A DNA stretch of 11,028 bases from an uncultured Collinsella sp. (GTDB taxonomy: Bacteria > Actinomycetota > Coriobacteriia > Coriobacteriales > Coriobacteriaceae), in assembly GCA_902495985.1 (NCBI GenBank), contig CABUZF010000023.1, positions 1 to 11,028 on the forward strand. The letters run 5' to 3'. The position numbers and the translations under genes were made by a program. How positions within the stretch are numbered: position 1 is the stretch's first letter; each line of letters begins with the position of its first letter. Shown here piece after piece: positions 1 through 7,065 of this stretch. The notes under the pieces were generated by a model, which worked only from the letters and a program-made list of their open reading frames with translations, did not search any database and had not been told where the DNA came from.

Positions 1-1
1 A

Positions 2-42
2 AAAAGGCAAGGCATAGACCTTCTGGTCATGCCTTGCCTTTT
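2..42 (-). terminator. Intrinsic terminator-like hairpin downstream of the RGG protein gene
   Basis: Bases 2-15 pair perfectly with 29-42 (14 bp), and after a single bulged base 17-20 pair with 25-28 around a TTCT loop. Read on the minus strand, the stem ends in a run of T, as expected for a Rho-independent terminator of the gene ending at 114. The A/T flanks are symmetric, so it could also stop a plus-strand transcript entering from the left of the window. Confidence 0.8.
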
Positions 43-85
43 GAATGACAAATTGTCGCTCTGGGAGGCGCGCAGCGTCAACTAG

Positions 86-110
86 TTACGCGGTTCGTAA
101 AACCGCGTAA
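86..110. repeat. Perfect 10-bp inverted repeat just after the RGG gene stop
   Basis: TTACGCGGTT (86-95) and AACCGCGTAA (101-110) form a perfect 10-bp stem with a 5-base loop, starting 4 bases past the TAG stop at 114-116. No T-run follows on the minus strand, so it is less terminator-like than the hairpin at 2-42. It may protect the mRNA 3' end or assist termination. Confidence 0.6.
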
Positions 111-113
111 CCC

Positions 114-1025
114 CTAAAAGCGGTTGCCGCGGAAGCCGCCGCCGTTGCGGCCGCCACGATCGCCACCGCGACCGCCGCGGTCGTTACCGCGGTTGCCGCC
201 GAAGCCGCCACGGTTGCCGCCGCGATCGCCATAGCCACCACGGTTGCCGCCAAAGCCGCCGCGACCGCCACGGTCGCCGCCACGGTCACCAAAGCCGCCA
301 CGGCCGCCACGATCGCCACCGCGACCGCCACGGTCACCGCCACGGCCACCGCGATCGCCAAAGCCGCCGCGACCGCCACGGTCGCCGCCACGGCCACCAC
401 GATCGTCACGGCCGCCGCGAGGACCGCGGTCCTCGTCCAGGCCCATGGCGACGAGCGGAGCGATGACCTTATCGAGAGCGGCCATCAGCTCGGTGGCCTC
501 CTCGTAAGAAAGCTCGGGCAGGAGCTTCTCCTTCTTGTTGGCAAGCTCGACCAGGCCCTCAGCGGCATCCTCGGCAGCGAAGACAACGATCTTGCGCATA
601 TCGCCCTCGGCGTCGTCGATGCGGCCGACCAGATCGGCAGCCTCGGCCTCGGCCATCAGACTATCGAGCTCACGAAGGCGCATGCCCAGCAGGTCGGACA
701 TTTCCTTCTGCTCCATCTTGGGCTTGAGGTCAAGAAGCTTGATGGCGCGCTCGATGTTCGCCATGCGCTCGGCCTTGGCCTCCTCCTCCTTGGAAATAGC
801 AAAGCGACGGCTACGCAGCAGGCGGGCGGCCTTCTGCATCTTGTCCATCAGCTCTTCGTCATCGTAATCAACGGCGGCCTCGACAACCTCGGCCTCCTCC
901 TCGGCGGAAACCTCGTCAGCAGCCTCAACCTCGGCAGCTTCGGTCTCCACGGTCTCGACTGCCTCAACCTCGGCAGCCACGGTCTCGTTCTCGGTCTCGT
1001 TCATGATCTCTTCGTTCTCGGACAT
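114..1025 (-). CDS. Acidic / MarR-like winged-helix / RGG-repeat protein (likely nucleic-acid binding)
   Basis: A 303-residue protein with three parts. Residues 1-58 are very rich in Glu, Val and Ala. Residues about 87-195 read like a MarR-family winged helix: a helix (IERAIKLLDLKP), a turn-helix (MSDLLGMRLRELDSLMAEAE), a wing-like stretch (DLVGRIDDAEGDMRKIVVF), then the usual 'AEDAAEGLVELANKK' and 'LPELSYEEATELMAALDKV' dimerisation-type helices. Residues about 200-303 hold about twenty RGG motifs with interspersed Phe and Tyr, typical of RNA-binding, low-complexity tails. The start ATG (1023-1025) follows AAGGAG with a 4-base gap. The stop is TAG. A cytoplasmic RNA- or DNA-binding role is inferred; the exact function is unknown. 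The MFS gene lies 152 bases upstream on the same strand with no clear terminator between, so read-through is possible. Confidence 0.85.
   Translation of the reverse strand: MSENEEIMNETENETVAAEVEAVETVETEAAEVEAADEVSAEEEAEVVEAAVDYDDEELMDKMQKAARLLRSRRFAISKEEEAKAERMANIERAIKLLDLKPKMEQKEMSDLLGMRLRELDSLMAEAEAADLVGRIDDAEGDMRKIVVFAAEDAAEGLVELANKKEKLLPELSYEEATELMAALDKVIAPLVAMGLDEDRGPRGGRDDRGGRGGDRGGRGGFGDRGGRGGDRGGRGGDRGGRGGFGDRGGDRGGRGGFGGNRGGYGDRGGNRGGFGGNRGNDRGGRGGDRGGRNGGGFRGNRF
117..428 (-). repeat. Low-complexity DNA encoding the RGG/FGG tail
   Basis: Short repeats of the type CGTGGCGGC/GACCGTGGCGGT are iterated throughout, encoding DRGGRGG and GRGGFGD units. The repeats are in frame with the host gene and degenerate at third positions. 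They are a protein-level repeat rather than a CRISPR or intergenic repeat. Such tracts are prone to length change by slippage between strains. Confidence 0.85.
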
Positions 1026-1177
1026 GAGACTCCTTCTTGGCCCTCTCGGGCATCATCGCCCCATTCGCGGGGCCCGTCGCGCACTCTTTGCGCTTTAAAC
1101 ATTCATGCCTCTCGGCAAAACGTCCATTAGTTTATGGTGTCGCCCGCTAATCTAGCTGCAGAATCTATGTGCACACA
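1026..1177. other. Short intergenic region with two small hairpins, no clear promoter
   Basis: This lies between the stop of the MFS gene and the start of the RGG gene, both on the minus strand. It holds GCCCC-N6-GGGGC (1058-1073) and GCGCA-N5-TGCGC (1079-1093). Neither is followed by a T-run in the transcribed direction. I found no convincing -35/-10 pair. The hairpins would sit in the 5' leader of the RGG gene and might affect its expression. Confidence 0.4.
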
Positions 1178-2593
1178 TTAATGCGACATGTGTGACTCGC
1201 GACGAGCGTACACCAGCGACGCCACGAACCCGACCACGGCAATCACAGCCGCCACACGCACCGCAGTTGCAAATCCAATCGCCTGGGCAACGTCGGTCGC
1301 AACGCCAGCCGCGCCGGCAGTCGCCGCAGAACTCGAGAGCAGGCCGATAAACAGCGACGGGCCAAACGATGCGGCAATCATGTTCCACGTGTTAAGCAAT
1401 GCCGTTCCGTGAGGATGTTCAGCGGCAGGCAGCGTCTCCAAGCCGGCCGTTTGCGAGGGGCTCAGCACCAAACCGACTCCGGCATACACCACAACGGTCA
1501 GTGCCACGACGACGCCGATGTTCATGCTTGCCGCCGTCATCGAGATGGCAGTCTGCCCCACGGCAATCAGGGCAAAGCCGATCGGCAGCAGCGGCCATGC
1601 GCCACGGGCGTCCATCACGCGTCCGCCCACAATCGAGGTCACGGCGTTGCAGGCAATCGCCGGCAAAATGAGCAAGCCCGCAATAAGTGCGGTCATGCCG
1701 TATGCGCCCTCAAAATAGAGCGGCAACAAAACGCTCATCGAGAACGTCGTCATCATCGACACCACCACAAGCAGACACGCAGGCCAAAAACGAACGCTCG
1801 CCATGGGACGCACGTTAAGCACCGGATGCTCGAGCTTGAGCTGGCGGGCCGCAAGCAGGCCGAGCAGCACAACGGCAGCGAAAAGCGTCACGATACCGGC
1901 AATCAGATTGGTCGAGAACTCGCCTACGGAATACACAAATGCCGTAATACCGGCGGCGAGCAAAACAACCGACAGAATATCAAGCGTGGCGTTCGAACGC
2001 TCTCCGACATTCTGAACAAGCTTTACGCCCGCCGCAGCGACCACAATGCCGCCCACCAGCGGCACTACGAACACCGCCCTCCAGCCAAACAACGTGCACA
2101 TAAGACCGCTGATCACGGGTCCAAACGCCGGCCCCAGCGTAATGCAGGCACCGCCCAGGCTCAGATACAGGCCAAGCTTCTCGCGCGGGGCGCAGAACAG
2201 TACCACGTTCATCATGAGCGGAAACAAGATGCCCGATCCCGCAGCCTGCAGGATACGGCTCGGCAGCAAAACACTAAACGACGGAGCGACCAGGCACAGG
2301 ACTTCGCCGGCGACCATGCATCCGCATGCGAAAAACAGCAGCTTGCGCGTCGAGAAACGGCCGGACAGGAAGGCCATGATGGCCGTAAAGATCGACGTCA
2401 CGATCATGTAGCCCGAAACGAGCCACTGCGCCGTGGTGGCACTCACCGAAAAGGCCGCCATAATGTCGTGCAACGCCACGTTAATGATGTTCTCGTTAAA
2501 CGCGGCAACAAAGGCTGCAATATACATTACGACGAGAATCGCCGCAGTGGCCGATGGCGCTACTTGAACTTGTTGCTGAGATTTGCTCCCCAT
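1178..2593 (-). CDS. MFS transporter, DHA2 (14-TM drug:H+ antiporter) type
   Basis: A 471-residue integral membrane protein with about 14 hydrophobic segments, the number typical of the DHA2 (EmrB/QacA-like) branch of the major facilitator superfamily. Visible motifs include FNENIINVAL in TM1 (residues 32-41, the position of the family's LDxTIVNVAL), a motif-A-like loop SGRFSTRKLL (77-86), RILQAAGSG in TM4 (113-121), and antiporter motif C GPAFGPVISG in TM5 (154-163). The frame stays open to 3004, but the upstream part is not transporter-like and overlaps the divergent gene. The ATG at 2591-2593 follows AGGAAGG with a 6-base gap and begins just before TM1. It probably exports a small hydrophobic compound by proton exchange; the substrate cannot be told. 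It is divergent from the deformylase/LysR pair, so the LysR protein might control it. Confidence 0.9.
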   Translation of the reverse strand: MGSKSQQQVQVAPSATAAILVVMYIAAFVAAFNENIINVALHDIMAAFSVSATTAQWLVSGYMIVTSIFTAIMAFLSGRFSTRKLLFFACGCMVAGEVLCLVAPSFSVLLPSRILQAAGSGILFPLMMNVVLFCAPREKLGLYLSLGGACITLGPAFGPVISGLMCTLFGWRAVFVVPLVGGIVVAAAGVKLVQNVGERSNATLDILSVVLLAAGITAFVYSVGEFSTNLIAGIVTLFAAVVLLGLLAARQLKLEHPVLNVRPMASVRFWPACLLVVVSMMTTFSMSVLLPLYFEGAYGMTALIAGLLILPAIACNAVTSIVGGRVMDARGAWPLLPIGFALIAVGQTAISMTAASMNIGVVVALTVVVYAGVGLVLSPSQTAGLETLPAAEHPHGTALLNTWNMIAASFGPSLFIGLLSSSAATAGAAGVATDVAQAIGFATAVRVAAVIAVVGFVASLVYARRESHMSH

Positions 2594-2798
2594 GCATTTC
2601 CTTCCTCTTGGAACGACAGTCGCATCGCCCCAGAGGAACAGTCCAGGGCGAAAAATGAGCCCTAGACTTACGCCAGACGCCGTACACGACGAATCTGGCA
2701 ACATGGTCCAACATCGAAAGATTGTAACGCGGACGCACAGCTTTCCTTCCGCGCTATTATTAAAAGTCCACGAAAGCATAAGACATGAGGAGCCCGCC
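2594..2798. promoter_or_regulatory. Divergent promoter region between MFS and deformylase/LysR genes
   Basis: This 205-base region must hold the starts of both transcripts. Visible elements are GCCAGA-N16-TCTGGC (2672-2677 and 2694-2699), AGGGC-N9-GCCCT (2645-2649 and 2659-2663), a direct repeat CAACAT spaced by 10 bases (2699-2704 and 2709-2714), and a -10-like TATTAT at 2755-2760 for the plus-strand genes. The TATTAT lacks a good -35 at normal spacing. That regulation occurs here is an inference from the gene arrangement. Confidence 0.4.
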
Positions 2799-3209
2799 AT
2801 GATTAAGCCCATCATGAAATCCGAGTTCTTTTTGCGCCTGCCTTCCGAAGACGCCGGCCCCGAAGACACCGCAACCGGACAGGACCTCCTGGATACACTC
2901 CACGAGCATGAGCGCGAGTGTGTGGGCCTCGCCGCCAACATGATCGGCGTGCGCAAACGCATCATCTGCGTAAAGGACGGCAACAGGACACTCCTGATGT
3001 ACAACCCTCAAATTCTTGAGCAGGTCAATGCCTATCAGACGAGCGAAGGATGTCTCTCGCTGATCGGCGAGCGTCCCTGTACCCGCTATCGCCGCATTAA
3101 GGTTGAGTATTTGGACGAGAACTTCGTCCACCGCATCAAAAACTTCTCGGGCTACACCGCCGAGATCATCCAGCACGAAATCGACCACTGCAATGGCGTC
3201 GTGGTTTAG
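2799..3209 (+). CDS. Short peptide deformylase (PDF-like, Asn in motif 1)
   Basis: A 136-residue protein with the three deformylase motifs: GLAAN (residues 43-47, motif 1, usually GLAAQ), EGCLS (83-87, with the metal-binding Cys85), and HEIDH (126-130, two metal His and the catalytic Glu). The enzyme family removes the formyl group from the N-terminal Met of nascent proteins. The chain ends six residues after HEIDH, so it lacks the C-terminal helix of E. coli Def (169 residues). It matches a short Firmicute-type subfamily with 'AANMIGVRKRII'. Replacement of the usual motif-1 Gln by Asn may alter activity. The start follows GAGGAG with a good spacing. An open frame extends back to 2583 but overlaps the MFS start and has no homology, so it was rejected. 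It is probably co-transcribed with the LysR gene 36 bases downstream. Confidence 0.9.
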   Translation: MIKPIMKSEFFLRLPSEDAGPEDTATGQDLLDTLHEHERECVGLAANMIGVRKRIICVKDGNRTLLMYNPQILEQVNAYQTSEGCLSLIGERPCTRYRRIKVEYLDENFVHRIKNFSGYTAEIIQHEIDHCNGVVV

Positions 3210-3245
3210 GCCACCTGCCAAAATGAGGGTACCGGAGGCCTCCCT

Positions 3246-4169
3246 ATGGATATCAGCCGCTTTGGCGAATTCGCCATCTTAGCGCAGTCACGCACGTTTC
3301 TTGATGCGGCGGAACTGCTTTTCATGTCGCAATCAACCCTCTCCAAGCACATTATGGCAATGGAGCACGAACTCGGCTGCAAGCTCATCGATCGAAGCCA
3401 GCGCCACGTAACACTCACCGCGCAAGGTGAAGCGCTCCTCCCCTATGCGCAAAAAATTGCGACGCTTCAGCACCGCTATCTTGCCGCCATTCAAATAGGC
3501 GCAGGTGAGCCGCTCGAGCACCTCACCGTCGGTTCTATCCCCATTATGGCCCCTTATGGGATCACGGACGCCGTCATCGATTTTCAGCAGGCGAACCCCT
3601 CATATTCTGTTGAGCTCATCGAGGGCGAGGGCGACACACTCAAGCGCATGCTCCTGCACGAGGACATTGACCTGGCCTTCATCCGTGACGGCGGCGCCAT
3701 CGAGCCGGAGTTCAAAAAGATTCCCTTTACGACCGACCGGCTCGTGGCCGTCCTTCCACTCGACCATCCGCTCGCCGAACGTGACACCGTCGAGATAGAC
3801 GACCTTATCGACGAGAATTTCCTCATGCTTCCCCAAGGCTCGTTCGTAAGCGAGCTCGTCCTTTCCCTTTGTCGCGAAGCTGGATTTGGCCCACGTGTTA
3901 CGTTCACCGGCAAACGAGCCGAGAACATCATCTCCCTTGTCGCGCGCGGCGCCGGCGTCTCATTCCTCATGCGCAAGCCGACGGAATCGCTCGCCAGCGG
4001 AAAGGTAGCCCTGGTGCCGCTCGAGCCCGCGACGACCTCCGAGGTCAGGCTCTACCTCAAGCGAAACGCCGCGCACTCGCAGGCTGTCGTCTCGTTCATT
4101 GGCTTCCTCCCCTACCGTCAGCTCCTGCAGGGCGACCGTGCGTCTTCCATCGCGGCACGACCGTCATAA
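3246..4169 (+). CDS. LysR-type transcriptional regulator
   Basis: A 307-residue protein of normal LysR length. Residues 1-60 form the winged helix-turn-helix: FGEFAILAQSRTFLDAAELL then MSQSTLSKHIMAMEHELGCKL, followed by the wing (RSQRHVTLTAQGEALL). From about residue 90 comes the effector-binding domain, seen in LTVGSIPIMAPYGITDAV, DIDLAFIRDG, DRLVAVLPLDHPLA and SLVARGAGVSFLM. The ATG follows GGAGG with 7 bases spacing. It lies 36 bases after the deformylase, likely in one transcript, and converges with the PTS gene. LysR proteins often control a divergent neighbour, so the MFS exporter is the nearest candidate. The ceramidase/PTS cluster is another, because a T-N11-A dyad lies upstream of it. 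Target and effector are not shown by the sequence. Confidence 0.95.
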   Translation: MDISRFGEFAILAQSRTFLDAAELLFMSQSTLSKHIMAMEHELGCKLIDRSQRHVTLTAQGEALLPYAQKIATLQHRYLAAIQIGAGEPLEHLTVGSIPIMAPYGITDAVIDFQQANPSYSVELIEGEGDTLKRMLLHEDIDLAFIRDGGAIEPEFKKIPFTTDRLVAVLPLDHPLAERDTVEIDDLIDENFLMLPQGSFVSELVLSLCREAGFGPRVTFTGKRAENIISLVARGAGVSFLMRKPTESLASGKVALVPLEPATTSEVRLYLKRNAAHSQAVVSFIGFLPYRQLLQGDRASSIAARPS

Positions 4170-4231
4170 TCCCCGCTGCTCCACAACCGCAGACTTGTGA
4201 CCGCAAACACGATGACAGCGGCACGAAACAC

Positions 4232-4272
4232 AAATATGCCTCGGGCAGCACGTCGCCGTCCGAGGCATATTT
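4232..4272. terminator. Bidirectional hairpin terminator between LysR and PTS genes
   Basis: A perfect 13-bp stem pairs 4232-4244 (AAATATGCCTCGG) with 4260-4272, with a 15-base loop. The A/T-rich stem ends give a short T-run on either strand. It lies 62 bases past the LysR stop and 20 bases past the PTS stop, so it fits as a shared terminator for the two convergent units. Confidence 0.75.
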
Positions 4273-4292
4273 AATCAAAGTGCGCAAAAAGA

Positions 4293-5735
4293 CTAGTCCA
4301 CCGAGATGTTGAGTGCCTTACCGCCCTTGTCCTTCCTGGTACCGATCACCATAGCGGCGACAAGAGCCAGAACGAAAGCGACCACACCGGAGATGACAAG
4401 GCCGATAAAGCCCGTGTCGATGCCGGCAGGGTTAATAAAGCTCGGGAAACCGAGCGGGCCGGAGGCGCCGAAGGCATAGAGCTTGGCACCCATGAGGCCG
4501 GCAATGGCGCCGCCTACACCAGCGGAAATAAAGGTTGCCCACATAAGGCGCTTACGCGGCAGCAAGATGGCGTAAAGCGCAGGCTCGTTGACACCGAAAA
4601 TCGAAGAGACAAGGGCGGGAATGTTGACGGCAGCATTTTCCTCGGAGTCCTTGGTTCGGATGATCATGCCAAGCACAGCGCCGGCGATGGCACAACCGCC
4701 TGCATACACGAGCGGGTTAATGAGGTCATAGCCGTAGGTTGCGACATCGAGGAACCACAGCGGGATGATACCCCAGTGCAGGCCGAACATGACGAGCAGG
4801 CTCCAGAACGTGCCGATGACGAAGCCGGCGATGGCGGGTTGGAAGTTGATGAGCATCAGAATGATCTGGGCAACGATGTTGGAGAGGACCGTCATGACCG
4901 GACCGACCACAAGCAGGCCAAGGATGCCGCAAATGAGGAGCGTCAGGATGTTGGAGAAGAACGAGCTCACAAGCGCGGGCAGCGCGTTAGAAAGGGCCTT
5001 GTGCACCTTGGAGGCAATCCAGACGATAAAGATCGCAGGCAGAATCGTCGATGAGTAATTCTGCATGATCAGCGGGATGCCAAAAATATCACCGTAGACA
5101 TTGGACTCGAAGACCGTACCGGCGCCGAGCGTGTAGAGCGGATCTCCGCCCATAAGGGCAACGAGCGTCGGGTAGACGAGGATACCGCCGAGCGCCATTC
5201 CCATAACGGGCTTAAGTCCGAACTTCTTGGCCGACGTCCAGCCAATGATTAGCGGAAAGTAATAGAAGACCGAATCTCCGATTGCCGAGAGCGTCACATA
5301 CGTATTGCTGTCCTTGGCAAGCCAACCGGCAACCGTGCAGAGCGCAAGCATCGACTTGATGAAGCCACCGGCCATAAGCACACCAAGAACCGGCTGCAGA
5401 ATCTCGGAAATGATGGCGAGCAGGCGCGAGAACGGATCGCCCTTCTTGACATTGTCGCCCTCATCGATATCAAGCGCAGGCTTGGCGTCGAACCCGCCAA
5501 TCTGAACAAGGTCGTTGTAGACGGCCTCGACGGTGGCGCCGATCACGACCTGGTACTGTCCGCCGGCCTGGATGACGTCAACGACGCCCTTCGTCGCCTT
5601 AAGCTCATTGGTCTGGGCAAGTGATTCATCCTTGAGGTGGAAGCGGAGACGCGTAATGCAGTGGCTCACGTCTAACACATTGTCTCGACCACCGACCTTT
5701 GTGATGATTTCATCGCAAAGCTTCTGGTATTTCAT
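4293..5735 (-). CDS. PTS EIIBC permease, glucose/beta-glucoside superfamily
   Basis: A 480-residue fused EIIB-EIIC protein of the phosphoenolpyruvate phosphotransferase system, which imports and phosphorylates a sugar. EIIB is residues 1-80, with phosphorylatable Cys26 in VSHCITRLRF (BglF/TreB style). EIIC is about 105-465, with FPLIIGWTSAKKFG (160-173), GLHWGIIPL (318-326, His320) and GVNEPALYAILLP (381-393, Glu384; usually G-I/V-T/S-E-P). There is no EIIA domain, so a separate EIIA must supply the phosphate. The frame is open to 6032, but the ATG at 5733-5735 follows AAGGAG with 6 bases spacing and begins the EIIB domain. It is last in the cluster with the ceramidase-like genes, 193 bases after the stop of gene B, and may have its own promoter or processing. 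The sugar is unknown; context hints at an amidated or N-acylated sugar. Confidence 0.93.
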   Translation of the reverse strand: MKYQKLCDEIITKVGGRDNVLDVSHCITRLRFHLKDESLAQTNELKATKGVVDVIQAGGQYQVVIGATVEAVYNDLVQIGGFDAKPALDIDEGDNVKKGDPFSRLLAIISEILQPVLGVLMAGGFIKSMLALCTVAGWLAKDSNTYVTLSAIGDSVFYYFPLIIGWTSAKKFGLKPVMGMALGGILVYPTLVALMGGDPLYTLGAGTVFESNVYGDIFGIPLIMQNYSSTILPAIFIVWIASKVHKALSNALPALVSSFFSNILTLLICGILGLLVVGPVMTVLSNIVAQIILMLINFQPAIAGFVIGTFWSLLVMFGLHWGIIPLWFLDVATYGYDLINPLVYAGGCAIAGAVLGMIIRTKDSEENAAVNIPALVSSIFGVNEPALYAILLPRKRLMWATFISAGVGGAIAGLMGAKLYAFGASGPLGFPSFINPAGIDTGFIGLVISGVVAFVLALVAAMVIGTRKDKGGKALNISVD

Positions 5736-5928
5736 GGAATTCTCCTTTTTCTGAGCGGGGTATAGCATCGATTTCATGCCTCCGTAGTCGACGTGGGAGG
5801 GCAAGGAATCCGCTTCCCCCTTTGAAATCCGCGGACGCACGTACGCCCGGGATGGGAAACGGCAGAGAAGATGGAAGATGCCGATCACGTGGCAGGGAGC
5901 CTCATTGGCCCATATCACGCAATCAGGT
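5736..5928. other. 193-base gap before the PTS gene
   Basis: This is the only long gap inside the minus-strand cluster; the other two gaps are 18 and 26 bases. I see the ribosome binding site of the PTS gene but no clear hairpin terminator, no BglG-type antiterminator site and no convincing promoter. Frames open through it overlap the end of ceramidase-like gene B and show no family resemblance. It may hold a secondary promoter or an RNA-processing site. Confidence 0.35.
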
Positions 5929-7047
5929 CTACAGACGCGAATCTGCTGCGCCGAGAAGTCTCGTCGTCTGGCAGAACTTGTCACACAGACGTTCCGGTTC
6001 GCCCTGGGGAATCTGAGTACGCTCGGTCTCAAAGGAGAGGCCGTACTCGCGTGCCGGAAGGAAATACTCGAAATAGCCGTTGGTGTAACCGCAAACTATT
6101 CCCTCGACCGGGCATTCGCGCTTCATGCGAATACCCAGGTCGCTGCCGAGCTCACTCGGGAACACAAAGAGATGCAGGCCGCCCAGACTGATGACGGCAC
6201 ACTTAAGCGTGAGCGAAAAGTCGTCATGGGCAACGGTGTGATAGAACGTCTGAGGCTCGATGCGGTCGAGAACGACCTCGCGATCGAGCTTGATCTGGGA
6301 AATCGCCTCGGCAAGACCGGTCGAAACGCGCTCGACCTCGGGAATGCCGCGTCCCTGGCGAAAATTGCGGTCGCTACAGTCGCCAGCAGCACCGACGACC
6401 ATGGCCGGATAGTAGCCAAGACTCTGAGCGAGCTTTTTGCCGGTAAGACCGGCGAGTTCGCTCGTGAGCTCCGTGCAGTCGGGTCCGACGCAAGCGGAAT
6501 GCACCGCCCAGTTCACAAAGCCCGCAAATGGCTTGCCTTCGGTATCGAAGAACGATACGACAATGACCTCATTGTCGGCGAGTTCACCTGGGATGATGCG
6601 GTTGTCGTAGAAACCGGTGATGACCTGCTTGCCCAAGCGACAAATCGCGGGCTGTGCGTTGGCGCGGCACTCCTCAAAGCATTGGCAAATGGTATCGAGG
6701 AACCAGCGGTAGTAGTCCTCGTCGAATTTTCCCGTCCACCAGCTGCGGTGGTAAGCGACGATTGAAGTATGGTCGTGCGTCGCCGAGAGCAGAACGCAAT
6801 CACGGTCAATGCCGTAGCGCTCAGCGAGCATTGTCTTGACTTCCTCGGCCATGCTTTCCTCGAACTCGAGGACATCGGCATTAAAGAGAAACACTTCACG
6901 TTCGCCTTGCTGGAAGAGGATGGCGTTGGCGAAGACGTCGTCATGGACGCCTGTCGCAGGTTCAAGACGGTTGGGAAGATTGCGGTAGCCAATCAGGTAG
7001 ATGTCGCCCTGTGGGGTAATTTTGCGGCGCGCGTGTCCAATGTTCAT
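5929..7047 (-). CDS. Neutral/alkaline ceramidase-like amide hydrolase B (cytoplasmic)
   Basis: A 372-residue protein resembling the catalytic domain of neutral/alkaline non-lysosomal ceramidases, zinc enzymes that cleave amide-linked fatty acids. Features in order: GVHDDVFANAILF (33-45), SATHDHTS (88-95; His91 and His93 match the first Zn motif HTH), an N-R pair (149-150), NWAVHSACVG (179-188; His183 as second Zn His), GAAGDCSDRN (219-228; Ser225 at the position of the catalytic Ser of GDVSPN), FPSELG (296-301; Glu299) and TNGYFEYFLP (322-331; Tyr ligand). The zinc-site and nucleophile positions therefore seem present. There is no signal peptide, unlike secreted ceramidases, and the C-terminal Ig-like domain is absent. 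The start follows AAGGAG with 7 bases spacing, 18 bases after gene A. The substrate is unlikely to be ceramide; a cytoplasmic amide is inferred. Confidence 0.8.
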   Translation of the reverse strand: MNIGHARRKITPQGDIYLIGYRNLPNRLEPATGVHDDVFANAILFQQGEREVFLFNADVLEFEESMAEEVKTMLAERYGIDRDCVLLSATHDHTSIVAYHRSWWTGKFDEDYYRWFLDTICQCFEECRANAQPAICRLGKQVITGFYDNRIIPGELADNEVIVVSFFDTEGKPFAGFVNWAVHSACVGPDCTELTSELAGLTGKKLAQSLGYYPAMVVGAAGDCSDRNFRQGRGIPEVERVSTGLAEAISQIKLDREVVLDRIEPQTFYHTVAHDDFSLTLKCAVISLGGLHLFVFPSELGSDLGIRMKRECPVEGIVCGYTNGYFEYFLPAREYGLSFETERTQIPQGEPERLCDKFCQTTRLLGAADSRL

Positions 7048-7065
7048 GCACGTTCTCCTTCTGTG

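Noticed and set aside
86..409. Open frame coding almost only Ala, Val, Thr and Ile on the minus strand
   Set aside because: It is the repeat DNA of the RGG tail read in another frame. The composition is a by-product of GGC/CGT repeats, with no independent start signal.
117..428. Regular short DNA repeats that could suggest a CRISPR or intergenic repeat array
   Set aside because: The repeats are contiguous with no unique spacers, keep the reading frame and encode RGG motifs.
1409..2665. Long plus-strand open frame (418 codons) opposite the MFS gene
   Set aside because: It is rich in His, Arg and Gln with no family resemblance, lies fully antisense to a clear membrane protein, and is typical of GC-rich DNA mirror frames.
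2755..2760. TATTAT as a full promoter for the deformylase gene
   Set aside because: Only a -10-like box is visible. The nearest TTGTAA (2722-2727) is 27 bases away, so I do not call a complete promoter.
2594..3004. N-terminal extension of the MFS gene by 137 codons
   Set aside because: The extension has no transporter features and overlaps the deformylase coding region. A good ribosome binding site supports the ATG at 2593.
5736..6032. 99-codon N-terminal extension of the PTS permease
   Set aside because: It overlaps the end of ceramidase-like gene B and precedes the normal EIIB start, which has AAGGAG directly upstream.
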